Of a stretch of DNA of 64,000 nucleotides, positions 9,440 through 22,039 are shown piece by piece (within the stretch, counting starts at the first letter, position 1; each line of letters begins with the position of its first letter). The stretch spans positions 33,866,980 to 33,930,979 of the forward strand of contig JALIGW010000005.1 of assembly GCA_023053685.1 (NCBI GenBank). Reading direction: 5' to 3'. Made by a program: the position numbers and the translations under genes. The stretch is from Diadophis punctatus similis. Lineage: Eukaryota; Chordata; Lepidosauria; Squamata; Dipsadidae. The notes beneath the pieces were generated by a model that made no database searches, was not told the DNA's origin, and was given only the letters and a program-made list of their open reading frames with translations.

Positions 9440-10915
9440 TTGATAAAAGCCTTCCAAAATGCTACTTTGAATGAGGAAATGGTGCCACGGCTTTAAGGAA
9501 ACTGTGGTTTGCCTCCTTCTTAAAAAATCATCACCACATGCCACCATCATAGGCCATTTCTGTGCTTTCTCCAACTTCCTCTTTTCAGGAAAGTTATTGA
9601 GAAAGTGGTCTCACTGCAACTTCAGATGCTCCTGGATGAAACAGATTACCTGGACCTTCTCAAACTGGAATTCAAGCCTAGTTATGGGTTGAAAATGACA
9701 TTGGTTATGCTTTTCAATGATCGTTGGCAGGAGCAGGATGGAGATCATGCATCTTCTTGCATCTGTCCTGCCCTTGCTCTAAAGTGACCTCTCAGCAACT
9801 TTTGATACTATCAACTTTTGTATCCTTCTGGGATGGCTCTGGGGGCTGGGAGTTGAGAGCACTGTGTTGTCCAAGAATGTTTTCATTCAGTATTGATTGG
9901 GAACAAGAAGTTCAATCATTGGCCCCTTTTTGCAGAATCCCACAAGGGTCAGAGCTGTCTGAATTCCTGTTTAACAATTACATGAAACCACTAGGGTAGA
10001 TCATGTGTACAGGGTGAAATATCATCATTATGCTAATGATACTCAATTGTACATCTCTGCCTGTGGTGAGTTAAATGATGACATAACTGCCCCCCTGCTG
10101 TTGAGGTCTGGATAGGGAGCAACAGGCTAAAATTGGGGAGTAACAGATTAAAACTGAACCCTGGAAACATAGAGGTCCTTGTTTCAGGGCTCCTTGGTTC
10201 TTGGTGAATTACCATCTCCTGTCATGGATAGGGTTGCACTGCCCCAGACAGATCCAGTGAGGGTTCTCTTGTATTCATGAGGCCAGCTCTAGGCATAAAT
10301 GGCAGTTGTGGCCAACAGGGCCTTTGCCCAACTGGGTGGTTTTGCACCAGTTATACCCATTCCTGGATCAACAATGCCCTGGTCATCTCCCATTTGGACC
10401 AGTCACCAACACCCTGGTCATCTCCTTTTGGACTATTGCAATGCATTCTACATGGGACTGCACTAGAAGAGTATCCAGGTGTTTCAGTTGGTTCAAAATG
10501 CAGCACCCAGAGTTTCACACAAGCCTAGATTTGCGCCTGTGTCACCCCTTTTGAGAACTTCATTGCTTACTGATTTGCTTCTGAACACCAGTTAATGTTC
10601 TTTTAAAGCCATATATGGCTTGGAGTCAGGTTATTTGAAGGACTGCCTCTCCCTAGTTATATCTATCCAGCCCACCAGGGTGGAAATGCAAAGCATATTG
10701 TGGAAGTATCCATTAAGGAAGTACACCTGCTGGGACCAAGAAAAAGGTCCTTCTCAATGATGGCTTCCTCCCTATGGAATATCATTCACTTAGAAATAAA
10801 ATTAGCCCCTATATTGTTACTTTTATGGAAGGCTCTGAAGATGTTAGCAGGCCTGGGGATCCCAGATTGATACAGAGCCAATGAAGTGATCGATGTAAAT
10901 ATATCTGTTATCACT
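9440..10915 (+). mobile_element. Old, degraded L2-type LINE
   Basis: Recognisable in pieces: GACCTCTCAGCAACTTTTGA (motif A region) near 9787, CACAAGGGTCAGAGCTGTCT (motif B) near 9940, GCTAATGATACTCAATTGTA (motif C, A-N-D) near 10032, GGACTATTGCAATGCATTCT near 10430 and TCCCTATGGAATATCATTCA near 10769. These follow the order seen in the fresher L2 at 5465. Many indels and stops; clearly older. Confidence 0.7.
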
Positions 10916-11416
10916 GCAACAGTGTGGTGGTGGGGAATTATGTTTTGGATTTTTTAAAAAATAATTTTTATTAAAGATTTTCCAACATTAAAAAACACAA
11001 ATACAAAATACAAATACAAAAAAGAAAAATAACAATAACAATAAAAAATAAGACAAACATCAAATAGAACAAATACAAAATACAAACAGTTATAAACATT
11101 AAGAACACTATACAATATATTTTACAGTATTTCGTGTCAAAACATATATGCTACTTTCATAATATAATACTTATTATAATATTATAATACTATTTATGCC
11201 GTTAATATCTTAACCTATAGTTACATATATAGAGAGATATTTTGTCATTCAATTTTTGATTTTTTTTTTCTCTTTCTTATTTTGGTTCCTACTTTCTAGC
11301 CAATTATAAAATCTATTCCAAATTCTATAGTAGTCCGATTCCTCTTTTTCTTCTAGTTCCATAGTCAACACATTGGAACTAGTTCCATAGTTCAACACAT
11401 TCTAAAATCTTACTAA

Positions 11417-11830
11417 TCACCATTTTGTCCAGGGGAACCTTTTTTGCTTCCAGTATTGTGCAAAGGTAATTCTGGCAGCAGTTAGTATGTGAAATGTTAA
11501 ATATTGTTTGTCTTTTTCCATTTTCGGGTCCAATATTCCCAATAAGCACAGTTCTGGTTTCATTTGAATTTTATATTCCATCATTCCTTCTAACCATTTC
11601 ATAACTTTTTGCCAGTATTTCCTTGCATGTGAACAAGTCCACCACATGTGGTAGAATGTTCCCGATTTGTGACTGCATTTCCAACATTCTGGGGACAAAT
11701 TTGGAAACATTTTGGGCAATCTCGCTGGTGGTAAATGCCATCGGTAAAACATTTTATATAAATTTTCCTTATAGGCCACTGCCATTGTAAGTTTATAATT
11801 AATTTCCCATAATTTATCCCATTGGTCCAA
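11417..11830 (-). pseudogene. L1 ORF2 C-terminal cysteine domain
   Basis: A 137-residue stretch ending in a natural stop. It holds CWKCSHKSGTFYHMWWTC, a C-x2-C-x8-H-x4-C cluster that corresponds to the L1 ORF2 C-terminal zinc-knuckle-like motif. The L1 copy at 16152..25855 lacks this part. Confidence 0.85.
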
Positions 11831-12044
11831 TTCAATATTATATCCAAAATTTCTAGCCCAACTAATTGTTGTTTCCTTAACTGTTTCTTCTTCTAATTTA
11901 TATCTTAAAAGGAATTTATATATTTTTGTATTTAATTTTTGTATCCGTTCCTTGTAATATTTTATCTAATTCCAATTGTTTTTCTTGAATGCCAAATTTC
12001 TCATCTTTTTTAAATCTTGTTTTAATTTGCAGGTATGGCCACCA

Positions 12045-12641
12045 CTATATTACGATTCCCTGTTTCTTTAGATCTTGGGCCAATTTTAATTCACCTTTTT
12101 CATCAGGTAGCACTGCGTAGCTCACCATTTTATTTAAATCTGTGGTATTTGGATATGTCATTGCTTCCATGGTCGATAACCAAATTGGGATTTTCATATA
12201 ATGATTCCTTTTTATTCTTTCCCAGGTGGATAACAAAGGGTTTCTTATGAAATGTCTCTGAAAATACGAGTGGCATTTATTCTTTCCTTCCCAAAGGAAG
12301 GCATGCCAGCCGAGTTGGAGATCGTGACCTTCAATCGCTAATATTCTTTTGTTTTTCAGCTGGATCCAATCTTTTACTAACGTCATGGCTGCAGCTTGAA
12401 AGTACAGCTCCCAGTCTGGGAGGCCAAATCCTCCTTTCTTCCTGCTGTCTTGCAATAATTTGAGTTTTATACGTGTTTTTTTCCCTGCCCATATGAATTT
12501 AAGTACCATTCTGTTTAATTGATTTTTTAAAAATTCTCTAATTTTACTGGTATTGTTTGGAATAAGTATAATAATTTGGGAAGTATATTCATTTTGATCT
12601 TTTAAATTCTGCAAATTCACAATATTTGTAATTTGGTCCAA
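12045..12641 (-). pseudogene. L1 ORF2 post-RT region
   Basis: A 198-residue stretch following the RT core. It contains LNRMVLKFIWAGKKTRIKLK and GGFGLPDWELYFQAAAMTLV, the typical L1 segment between RT and the C-terminal cysteine region. The equivalent piece of the plus-strand L1 is at 25051-25842 and is clearly similar. Confidence 0.85.
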
Positions 12642-12829
12642 TTTTCCAAATCTTTTTATATTTCCTTAAGCAGTTTATTATAGTTATCTTCCTTTATGGT
12701 GGTACATTTTGCTGTTAGCCAAATATTCCCAGGTATTTTGCTCTTAAAATCCCCAATTTCTTTCCAGTTCTTCAATTTGTTTATTGGTGAGGTTTTTAGT
12801 CAACATTTTTGTTTTTTCTTTATTTATTT

Positions 12830-13372
12830 TCAATTTTCACTACCAAATTGTTCTATTTCCTTTAATAATATTTGCCCACATTCAAGTGGGTCTTCTACAA
12901 TAAACACCAAATCATCTGCAAATGCTTGCATTTTGTATTCCTCCTTTTTAACTTTTAAACCTTTTATTTCCTGATTATGTCTAATTTGTATCATTAATGC
13001 CTCCATTGAGAGTATATACAGTAATGGGGATAGGGGGCAACCCTGTCTCACCCATTTCATTATATTAAAACCTTTTGTTTGTTCTCTATTTAGTATTATC
13101 CTTGCCACCTGATTTGTATAGATTGCTTTAATCATTTCAATAAATTTTTCACTGAAATTCATTACTGTCAACTGTTTTATAAGAAAATCCCAATTTAGAT
13201 TATCAAATGTTTTTTGTGCATCAATAAATATCAGAGCTGCCTGCTTACCTGGATGTGCCTCATAGTATTCCAAAACATTCATTATAATTTGTAAATTGTT
13301 TTTAATGTGCCTATTAGGAAGATCCAAATGTATAATTTTAACAAGTATGTTTTTCATCCTTTCTGCTATCAT
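12830..13372 (-). pseudogene. L1 ORF2 reverse transcriptase core
   Basis: A 180-residue open stretch with RT motif A (LIFIDAQKTFDNLNWDFL), motif B (VRQGCPLSPLLYILSMEAL), the IKGLKVKKEEYKMQAFADDL segment containing motif C (FADDL) and the VEDPLE segment after it. The catalytic FADD is intact. The same order is found in mammalian L1 ORF2. Stops on either side show it is one fragment of a broken gene. Confidence 0.9.
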
Positions 13373-13611
13373 TCCGCGAGTATTTTATAATCAGCATTTA
13401 ACAGCGAGATTGGCCTGTAATGTTTAATCTTTTGTGTATCCTGATCTTCTTTGGGTATGAATGTTATTAATGATTCTATCCAGATTGTTGGTATTTTGCC
13501 TTGCTCTAAGGCTTCATTGTATACCTCTAACATTAAGTTTTCTAACAATTTTTTGTTTCCTTTGTAGAATTCCGCCGGTATTCCATCTGGCCCTGGGGTT
13601 TTATTATTTTT

Positions 13612-13836
13612 TTATTTTTGAATTGCCCTTTTTAATTCTAATGTTGTTATCTTATCATTTAATTCATCTTTTGTTAATTCGGGTAGTATAGGAAGATTGG
13701 TTTCCCATAAATATCTTTCAATAACCTCTTCTCCTATATTTTCCCGATTGTACAATTTTTGGAAATATCTTAGTGCTATATAATTTTTCTCTTCATTTTG
13801 ATGTTGTATCGCTCCTTCTTCGTCCTCTAATTTCAA
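13612..13836 (-). pseudogene. L1 ORF2 endonuclease-RT linker piece
   Basis: About 74 residues including IALRYFQKLYNRENI and LTKDELNDKITTLELKRAI, the L1 linker segment just before the RT domain. It is followed out of frame by the proline-glycine segment that normally starts the RT domain. Confidence 0.7.
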
Positions 13837-14119
13837 TATTAATTTCTTTTCTCTTTTTTTAAGTTTATATGCCAGCCATCTCCCTGGTTTATTAGCATTT
13901 TCAAAGTAATTTTGTCTATGTAATCTAATTTTTGTAATACTACTTGCGTAATTAAATTAAATTCAATTTATGTTTAATTATATCTTTTTCAGCCTTAATT
14001 TCCTGATTCTGAGGTTCTTTTTGCATTTTGGACTCTAATTTCTCCTGAAACTCTGTATATTGTTTCTTTTTATTCCTATTTCACCTGAAAAAAAGGAAGA
14101 GAGGGGGGGAAGGGAAGGG

Positions 14120-14252
<133 letters not shown>

Positions 14253-14342
14253 GGAAGGAGGTGTTAGAAGGAAAAAATCAGGACTCACTTTTCAGCTGGG
14301 AGATAGCTTAGCAATGAAGAAAAACAAATGCTGTCGCTTAAT

Positions 14343-14433
14343 CAGGAGTCTCCAAACTAGCTGCATGGCTGGCTGAGGAATTCTGGGAGTTGAAGTCCAC
14401 AAGTCTTAATGTTGCAAACTTTGGAGACTCCTG
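14343..14433. mobile_element. hAT-type MITE, one arm shortened
   Basis: Starts CAGGAGTCTCCAAACT and ends TTTGGAGACTCCTG (inverted). The inner arm GGAATTCTGGGAGTTGAAGT is shared with the full palindromic copy at 58468..58611. The left arm is mostly deleted here. Confidence 0.75.
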
Positions 14434-14984
14434 CTTTAAATTGAAAAGCCTTCGGAAAAGCTCAGAAGGAGATTTTTAATTGCAGAAGCAAAGTGACATT
14501 CAGCAGATCATTTCTGGGTCAGCTGAATAACAAACTGGATAAAAGGAAGAATTCTTATATGGTTCTATGTTTTTGAAGTTTTGGGGTTTGTGCAATATGG
14601 GCTTTGTGTTTCTAAAAGGGTTTGGGTGATTCCCATTGTGGCTAAATTACTTTCGTCCTGTGTCGGGTCTTGAGTGTGGGGCTGCTTATTCTGATTATAC
14701 TACTCTGTTTTGTTAGCTGCCAAATCTTGCCATGGGAAAATTTCAAAATATCCCGTCTTGAATGGGTTTTCTAGGGATCTGTTTGCCTGCCTGTGTGAAT
14801 GGAGCCAAAAGTCCACTTCCACTTTCTATATGGTCAGTATCTCATTATCTCTATCGGGCAGGAATGTGGAATGAGCTTCAGGCAGGTTCTTTGTTAGCAG
14901 CTTGATTTTTCCTTGTTTTTCTGGGAGCCTTTTCTTATGAGTAATATTTTATTTGGGGGGAGGGTTGCTTCTCACAGAAGAAAG
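14434..14984. other. No feature recognised
   Basis: Single-copy-looking DNA between two DNA elements, with no coding pattern. Confidence 0.5.
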
Positions 14985-15266
14985 AGAAAGGAAGGAAAGA
15001 AGGAGGGAGGGAGGGAGGTTGGGAGGACCACAAACCTGGCTGGCACTAGACACAGCTTCAGAGGATGCTTTGAAACAGCACAGCAAAGGCTGGAAGGGAC
15101 CTCAGAGCTCATCTAGTCCAATCCCTGCTCCCTGGCAAAATGAACTGCTAAATTGGCCACAGCCACCCAGTCACATGACAACCTGGCCATGCCCACCCAG
15201 TCATGATCACCAAGCCATGCCCACCAAGCATGAACTGGTAGGGAAAATTTTTAGATTTCACCACTG
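14985..15266 (-). mobile_element. hAT-type element fragment, minus strand
   Basis: It ends TAGATTTCACCACTG, the inverted form of CAGTGGTGAAATCTA that opens the element at 49605..50292. The two share CACCCAGTCACATGAC, a GGAGGGAGGG/CCTTCCTTCC tract and an ACCACAAACCTGGC/TTTGTAGTCC region. The far end is not recognisable. Confidence 0.7.
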
Positions 15267-15267
15267 T

Positions 15268-15562
15268 CTTGTAGGCATATAATGTCCATATTTTGCTTTG
15301 TAAGTTTAGTAAATATTTGTCTTCTTTTAGCTGGATAATTTAATCCATTTATGTTAATGGATATTAATTTGAGTTCTTTTTCCATTTTTTATTGTTTGGT
15401 TGTTGCCCTTTTTCCTATCTTCGATTTTGCTCCTCCTTGATTTCTTGTCTTTACCCCTTCTCTTTCCTGACCTCCTGTTTCTATCTTTTCTATCTCTTCT
15501 TGGTCTGATACTTTTTCCTCCTCCCGCTGTTCATCTTGGATTTGTTTTGGATTTTAATTCTG
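15268..15562 (-). pseudogene. L1 ORF1 end and ORF2 start, minus strand
   Basis: Read on the minus strand an ORF1-like C-terminus (GAKSKIGKRATTKQ) ends in a stop. A few bases later an ATG opens ORF2: MEKELKLISININGLN, then RRQIFTKLTK and MDIICLQD, the start of the L1 endonuclease domain. It stops abruptly at the hAT fragment. It is probably the displaced 5' part of the L1 at 10948..14088. Confidence 0.8.
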
Positions 15563-15566
15563 TAAG

Positions 15567-15636
15567 CCATCAGGAGCCCTCATGTTTGATTTGGGCAGCC
15601 TTATAAATTTGTTTAATAAATAAATAATTTCTCATT
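15567..15636 (+). mobile_element. Short LINE/SINE 3' tail fragment
   Basis: GGGCAGCCTTATAAATTTG followed by TTTAATAAATAAATAA resembles the L2-type 3' terminus. Too short to classify. Confidence 0.4.
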
Positions 15637-15892
15637 TCTGAATGTTAAATGCCATTGAGTTCAAAGGAGCTTATATCTAGTTGCATATAAGCAATTAGGT
15701 TCAAAAACTTTTAGATATGCTTTTGATTTTATGCAGCACTTAGAGTCTCTGGAGAAAGCTAGTTTATACATCACATTAATATATTAATTATAACTCCAGT
15801 GATTAGTTCAACTCTACATTAATACCAAAGGACACTTCACAAAATGGCATATCTATTTGTAAAAATTGTAAACTGAGATTATTTTTAAAAGG

Positions 15893-16151
<259 letters not shown>

Positions 16152-17479
16152 CTTCTGGTGGTGACTTCATTGTGGAATAGGCAAGGGAGTGAAGCTCCAT
16201 TCCCGAACCCCGAAAATTCTTCACTAGGAGCCTCTTGAGGGCATTACTGATCCCACAGAGATCAGTAAAATAAAGAGGAAGCTCTGAAGACGCTGGGTGA
16301 ATCACAATCACTCAAACGGATAGGGGCAGCACTCTTAAAGTGGAGAAGGAATCAGTCTTTAAGGCTGATCTGGAGCAATGATTGCTGTATAAGTGGGAAG
16401 CAAAAAGTGGAAAACAACAGTTTCATTTGGTGGATGAGAAAACCCCAGAAGGAGGTGAGGTGTGTTGCACAAAGTGGAGGCACAGAAAAAAATAAGGCGC
16501 TAAGGAGAAGGACAGAGCATGTTTGGAAAAAGTGGCGATCAAAATGGAGTAGAGCTGTGTGTGGAGCAATAGACTGGAGCAGGATTAGCGCAAAGAAGTG
16601 AGAGCCCAAACTGTGGATTTTACAAAAATGTGAAGGATTAACAATAACTATAATTAATAATAATTGTGACAGAACATTAAAGATTGTAAGAAGTGGACAT
16701 TGGAGAATATGAAGATCAACAGCGGGAGACAACAGCCAGTGACTAAATTTTTAAAAATTTACTGTAACTTATTATAAGGATGAAAAATAAACCCTAGAAA
16801 ATGGATAAAACAGAGAAATTTAACATTTATTACTGAAACCTTTTTTGTTGCTGAAGATAGAACATTTATTATAACTTTAACTGATATATATTTGTGGATC
16901 GCTACAATCGAGAAAAATGGACTATTGAACATATTGGAAATATAGAAGCCAGAAAAAAGAAGGAAAAAAGAGGCGCCATCTGGTGGATTAGTGGACTTAA
17001 CTGAGTGTCAAGAAAAAAGACTGATGCAATATTGTAACATAGATAAAAGCAGAGACTGAGTGACAAGAAGAAAAGGTTTGGGGGGGAAGCTTTTGTAAAT
17101 ACAAAATTGGCGTGATTGAAGGGAATGAATTAATATTTTTGAAGAATTACAAGTAACTGAATTGAGAAGTAATTATAATATAGTAGTGAAATATAGATAA
17201 AGTTGAATATCTAATTAAATCTATAATCATATATTAGGATTGATATTGACTGAGAGTTAGAGTGGTGATAAAATCTTAAGATTTGAGAATTGTATATCTA
17301 TATGTACATGCATATATGTATTGTGGTCATAGGGATAGTACTTTATACAAGTTATCTTAAGAATATTACAAATTACATTATATAATTTTGGGATAAGAAA
17401 AGATATAACTTTATATATAGAATTTAGATATTGTAAAATAATTAGAAATATATATATACATATAACTTTAGAGTATATT

Positions 17480-17583
17480 AAGGGAAAATATAAATATACA
17501 TTGCTTACTGGTGTAAACCACTTAGAGAGTGCTTGCACTGTGAGGCAGTATATAAATTTCACAAAATAAATAAATAAATAAAA
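17480..17583 (+). mobile_element. SINE 3' tail inserted in the L1
   Basis: CTTACTGGTGTAAACCACTT, then GTGAGGCAGTATATAAATT and (AAAT)n. It matches the 3' end of the SINE at 436..688 and lacks the head. Confidence 0.75.
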
Positions 17584-17878
17584 ATAATTTGAACTAGAAT
17601 ATTAATCTGCTATTACTTGTTATATGCTATTGTGGAGAAAGATCACCCAGGCAATAGAAATGACAAGTACTGTATAACAAAAGTAGGAAAAAACAAACAT
17701 AAATCCCAAACCTACAACAGCGTCACATTCAAATGACAGAACAATAGAGACCATGCTGGGGAAAGAAAAATCAGAATCAGCATTGAACCTGCAAAGTATG
17801 TAGACTATACTGCAAATGATCCAAGAAACAATGATGTAAACCCAAGAGGCAATAGCAGACAACCATGAAGAGGCGAAA

Positions 17879-18352
17879 ATGCACCATAAAGAAATTAAAA
17901 ATGAAATTGGAAAAATGAAAGATGAAATTAAGAACATGAATGACAAAATGGGGACTATTGAACAAGCAATGATAGAAAATGACCAGAGAATTAAAAACGT
18001 GGAAACAAAAATGGACCAGGTTGATGGTAAAATGGAAATGATGGAACAAAAGTCTATGCAATTGAACAGAGAGCTGGTCGAGTCGACTGCATTCCTCGAA
18101 ATGGAAAAAGCATCGTATTATTTACAATTTCAAAATATCCTGGAAGAAAAAGAAGAGGACTTGGGAGAGAAAATCCTTCGGGAGTTGGGCGGCATATAAG
18201 AATAACAAAATAAATAAATAAATAAAATGGTGGAGATATTGGCGAAAATACTCCAAAAGGACAAACAAAAAATAAGAAGAGACATAGATGAAATTTACCG
18301 ACTACATACAAATTATGCACGAACACATAAGTTGGCGAGAGAGATCCATGTA
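17879..18352 (+). pseudogene. L1 ORF1 coiled-coil region (broken)
   Basis: The frame 17879-18199 is strongly heptad-like and charged (KNEIGKMKDEIKNMNDKMGT; METKMDQVDGKMEMMEQK with one residue changed), which suggests the trimeric coiled coil of L1 ORF1 RNA-binding protein. A short L2-like tail (about 18176-18226; GGGAGTTGGGCGGCATATAA) interrupts it. Coding resumes at 18227 (MVEILAKILQKDKQKIRRDI) and is cut at 18353 by a DNA element. No activity is expected. Confidence 0.65.
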
Positions 18353-19378
18353 CAGCAGTGGTTCCTGAAGTGGGCAGTACCGCCCCCTGGGGGGTGGTGG
18401 GATGACTTAGGGGGGCGCTAAGAGGCAAGGGTGGTGGCAGGGGGCGCTAAGAGGGGCAAGGGGAGCAGCAGGTGGTTTGCCATACCGGTAGCGACAACTG
18501 GCTGGCCACGCCCCCAAACCAGTCCTGTCCCTGCGCCCCTGCCACACATGTCCATCCAATCACCCGCTTGACTCTTTCCCCGCCACGCGGTGCTTCTGGC
18601 CCATTCACCCACCCCCGGCCTATACAAGTTGTTCCCCTTTGCCATACGGGCACTCGCTTCGCTGACACCTCACCTCGTCTATGCCTCACCTCACCAACGC
18701 CCCAGTCGCTGCCCGTTCGCCCTGCCCCACCCAATCTCTGCTCTGCAGCTTGCCTGCCTGAAGCGCTGCGCCCCTGATCTGCCTGCAAAGTCGTGGCCTA
18801 CCTAGCTGCCCCTGCAACCCCCCACCGTCCTAGCCTGCCTTTCCTACTCCATTCCTCGTGGCCCTGCCATGCTTGGCAGTGTTCTATGCAGCCTTCCTGG
18901 CAGTCTCCCATGCTCACTTGCCTTCCGAGGTCGGCGTCCAGCCCGGCCCGGCCAGTGGGTGGGTGGGGGCAGCCCTTGGAAATGCAGACGCTAAGAGGGG
19001 CTGCTGCACATGTGCCCGCCCTGTTTCTGCAAAGGCAGAAACCCCCCTTTGCAGGGCAATCCAAAGAGTGGAGGGGGATGCTGCAGAAAAGGCTGTCTTC
19101 CACCCATGCCGGCTCCGCGGCACTTGTGGCTCCAAAGCAGCCATTTTGCAGAAAAATGTCAAAGCCAAAAAGTGTAAAAAGTGTACATGGTTGTAAAAAG
19201 TGTATATGGTTGTAAAAAGTATACATGGTTGTAAAAAGTGTTCTGCTACACTGGTATTTTATTAAATAATATACTACTACACCATTTGGTTCAGAATACT
19301 TTTTTCCTTGTTTTCCTCCTCTAAAATCTAGGTGGGTCCTATATACTCCGGTGCGTCCTATACTCCGAAAAATACGGT
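18353..19378. mobile_element. GC-rich composite DNA element inside L1 ORF1
   Basis: Starts with a hAT-like end (CAGTGGTTCCTGAAGTGGGC) and stops with TACTCCGAAAAATACGGTA, the end of another family also seen at 58076..59087. The two ends are not inverted copies of each other, so this is a nested or fused insertion. The middle (18480-19170) is much richer in G+C than the surrounding L1. A 19-base unit (TTGTAAAAAGTGTACATGG) is repeated about 3.5 times at 19172-19243. Confidence 0.6.
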
Positions 19379-19511
19379 ATTTATATCTTGGCAGGGAAAA
19401 AGAAGTAGATACATTAGAGAAAGCGAAGGAGTTTTATGAACACCATTTTACATTGGAAGAAAACCAAGAAAGTAGAGAAGAGCTGGACAGTAGAAGTGAG
19501 GAAGAAGACTA
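19379..19511 (+). pseudogene. L1 ORF1 C-terminal piece
   Basis: After the composite insert the frame reads KKKEVDTLEKAKEFYEHHFT and ends in an acidic tail (DSRSEEED) with a TAA stop. It fits the C-terminal end of an ORF1-like protein; the central RNA-binding part is not clear in this copy. Confidence 0.55.
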
Positions 19512-19644
19512 AACAGAGGAAATAGAATGAGAAAGAGAAGTACAAAAGATACAAGAAAAAGAACAAGAACAAGAAGAAAGACAAGGCACAAAAGGAAGGG
19601 TATTAAGAGAGACAAGAAACACAAAAAAACAGTTTAAGTAAAAA

Positions 19645-20590
19645 ATGGGAGAGGCAATTAAACTCTTTTCTGTAAACATTAATGGTTTAAACATACCAAG
19701 GAGAAGAACACAAACGTTTGTTAAACTTTGGATGTGATATGTCTACAGGAAGTCCACATTAAAAAGAAATATAGAAAATTGTTAAAGAACATAAAACTAG
19801 GGACACTACACACAACACTTGCACAAAAAAAGAAAAGAGGAATTGCTATATATGTTAAAGAAAGAATAAAATCAAAATTAATTTATTTGGATGAAGAGAG
19901 CAGAATTTTAATGCTGGAATTAGAAGTGGAGCAAAAACAAATTTTACTTATGGTAATATACGCACCTAACAAAAAGCAACAATAATTTTTTTTAAAGGTA
20001 CACAATAAAATAGCAGATTTGGAATATGAAAATATTTGTTTAATTGGGGATTTCAACGCAATAGTTGAAGTCAAAAAAGATTATAAAAGTAATAAAAAGA
20101 ATAATAATAAGAAAAATATATTACCAAAATCGTTTTTTGATATGGCATCAGAATATAACCTTCAGGATGTATGGAGAGAGAGACACAGGATAGATAATCA
20201 ATATGCATTCTACTCATATCCACATCAATCTTGGTCCAGGATTGATATAGCCTGGATAACAGCCGAACTACCAAATGGGATAGATGAAATTGAAATAGGA
20301 ATTAATGATTGGGCAGACCATAACCCAATAATAATAAAATGGAAAGGCCACAAATAGAAAAGAGATGGCTAATGAACCAAAGCCTGTGCAAAGACAAAAA
20401 ATATAGACAGATGCTAGAAAAAGAGTTGACAGTATTTTTTTAGGTAAATAAAAAGGAAGACACTTCTACACAAAATCTATGGGATACTGTAAAAGCTTAC
20501 ATTTGGGAATTGACAATTGCATATACAGCCAGGAAAAATAAGGTAAAGAAACTTCAACAAGAGAGATTACAAGAAGAACTTAAAACGGTT
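19645..20590 (+). pseudogene. L1 ORF2 endonuclease domain (broken)
   Basis: ATG at 19645 opens with AIKLFSVNINGLN. A frameshift after about 30 codons is followed by VICLQEVHIKK (the catalytic Glu motif), LMVIYAPN at 19950-19975, then NICLIGDFNAIVEVKKDYKS and SWSRIDIAW, ending in WADHNPIIIKW. These are the motifs of the apurinic-type endonuclease that nicks target DNA. A stop near 19984 and the frameshift inactivate it. An L2 insertion cuts the coding region at about 20587. Confidence 0.85.
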
Positions 20591-20727
20591 GTTGGAGGAA
20601 ACGGATTATCTAGACCCTTTTCAATCGGGTTTCAGGCCCGGCTACAGCACGGAAACTGCTTTGATCGCGCTGATGGGTGATCTCTGGCGAGCCCGATATG
20701 GGGTTTTTTCCTCCATCTTGGTGCTAC

Positions 20728-20960
20728 AAGAGCTGAAGTGGTGCAGTGGTTAAATGCAGCCATTGCAGGCTGACTGCTAGTTCAACAGTTCAGCTGTTCA
20801 AATCTCACTAGGCTCAAGGTTGACTCAGCCTTCCATCCTTCCGAGGTCGGTAAAATGAGGACCCAGATTGTTGGGGGCAATATGCTGAACTCTGTAAACC
20901 GCTTAGAGAGGGCTGTAAAGCACTATGAAGCGGTATATAAGAAAAGTGCTATTGCTATTA
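20728..20960 (+). mobile_element. tRNA-headed SINE nested in the L2
   Basis: Head AGCTGAAGTGGTGCAGTGGT, B-box region GTTCAAATCTCACTAGG, body GACTCAGCCTTCCATCCTTC, tail GAAGCGGTATATAAG and TGCTATTGCTATT. The L2 sequence is continuous on either side (...TTGGTGCTAC / TTGACCTCTC...). Confidence 0.85.
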
Positions 20961-22039
20961 CTTGACCTCTCAGCTGCTTTCGATACCATTGACCACGGTA
21001 TCTTTCTGTGCCAACTAAGGGAGTTGGGAGTGGGTGGAACCGTTCTATGGTGGTTCTCCTCCTATCTCTCTGGTCAGTCACAGTCAGTGTTGGCAGGGGG
21101 ACAGAGATCGACCCCTAGGCCCCTCATCTGTGGGGTGCCTCAGGGTTCGGTTCTCTCCCGCCTCTTATTTAACATCTACATGAAACCACTGGGTGAGATC
21201 ATCTGACAGCATGGGGTGAGGTTCCAGTAATATTCTGATGACACCCAATTGTACATCTCCACCCCATGTCAATTCAGTGAAGCAGTGGATGTGATGGGTC
21301 AGTGCCTGGAAGATGTAAGGGTCTGGATGGGAGTCAACAGGCTCAAACTAAATCCAGACAAGACTGAGTGGATGTGGATATTGCCTCCGAAGGACCAGGT
21401 AGATCGTCCCTCCATAGTTCTGGGGGGAGAAAATTTAATCCCTGCAGAACGGGTTCGCAATTTGGGTGTCCTTCTAGACCCACAGCTGAGATTAGACCAC
21501 CACCTGACAGCTGTGGCTAGGGGGACCTTTGCACAGGTTCGCCTAGTGCACCAATTGCGGCCCTATTTGGATCAAGAGGCTCTACTCACAGTCACTCATG
21601 CCCTTATCACCTCACGGCTTGATTACTGCAATGCGCTCTACATGGGGCTACCCTTGAAGAATGTTCAGAGACTGCAGTTAGTCCAGAATGCAGCTGCGTG
21701 AGCTGTTGTGGGTGCCTCAAGATACAACCACACTAAGCCCATCCTTCGCCAGCTGCACTGGCTTCTGATTGGTCTCCGGCCCAATTTAAGGTGTTGGTTC
21801 TTACCTTTAAAGCCCTATATGGCTCAGGACCAGTTTATCTGCGTGACCGTCTGCTACTGCATTCCTCCCAGCGCCCTGTAAGATCGCACAGGTCGACCTC
21901 AGGAGGATTGATTCTTCCGCTAACATTCTCTGTAGCGGCTCTGATTCTTTGGAACCAATTGCCTCCCAAGATCCGTACTATCCCTACCTTACTGGCCTTC
22001 CGGAAAGAGCTTAAGACCTGGCTTTTCCGGCAGGCATGA
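20961..22039 (+). pseudogene. L2 reverse transcriptase and C-terminal region (broken)
   Basis: Motif A ([16 protein letters not shown]), motif B ([17 protein letters not shown]) and motif C as S-D-D, after a stop near 21226, show the L2 RT. VTHALITSRLDYCNALYMGL and LQLVQNAAA near 21590-21700, then LILPLTFSVAALILWNQLP, follow. The order matches the copy at 5465. It is broken by at least three stops or frameshifts. Confidence 0.85.

Larger units (their letters stand above)
10948..14088 (-). mobile_element. L1-type LINE, ORF2 middle to 3' end, minus strand
   Basis: Reading from 14088 down to 10948 this is L1 ORF2 from the endonuclease-RT linker through RT and the C-terminal domain to an A-rich 3' end. 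Several frameshifts and stops are present. Its 5' piece appears displaced to 15268..15562, separated by a GAAA tract and DNA-element fragments, with most of the endonuclease missing. Confidence 0.85.

Noticed and set aside
18472..19226. Several frames of 100-140 residues in the GC-rich insert
   Set aside because: Frames exist on both strands at once, with no recognisable domain; explained by base composition.
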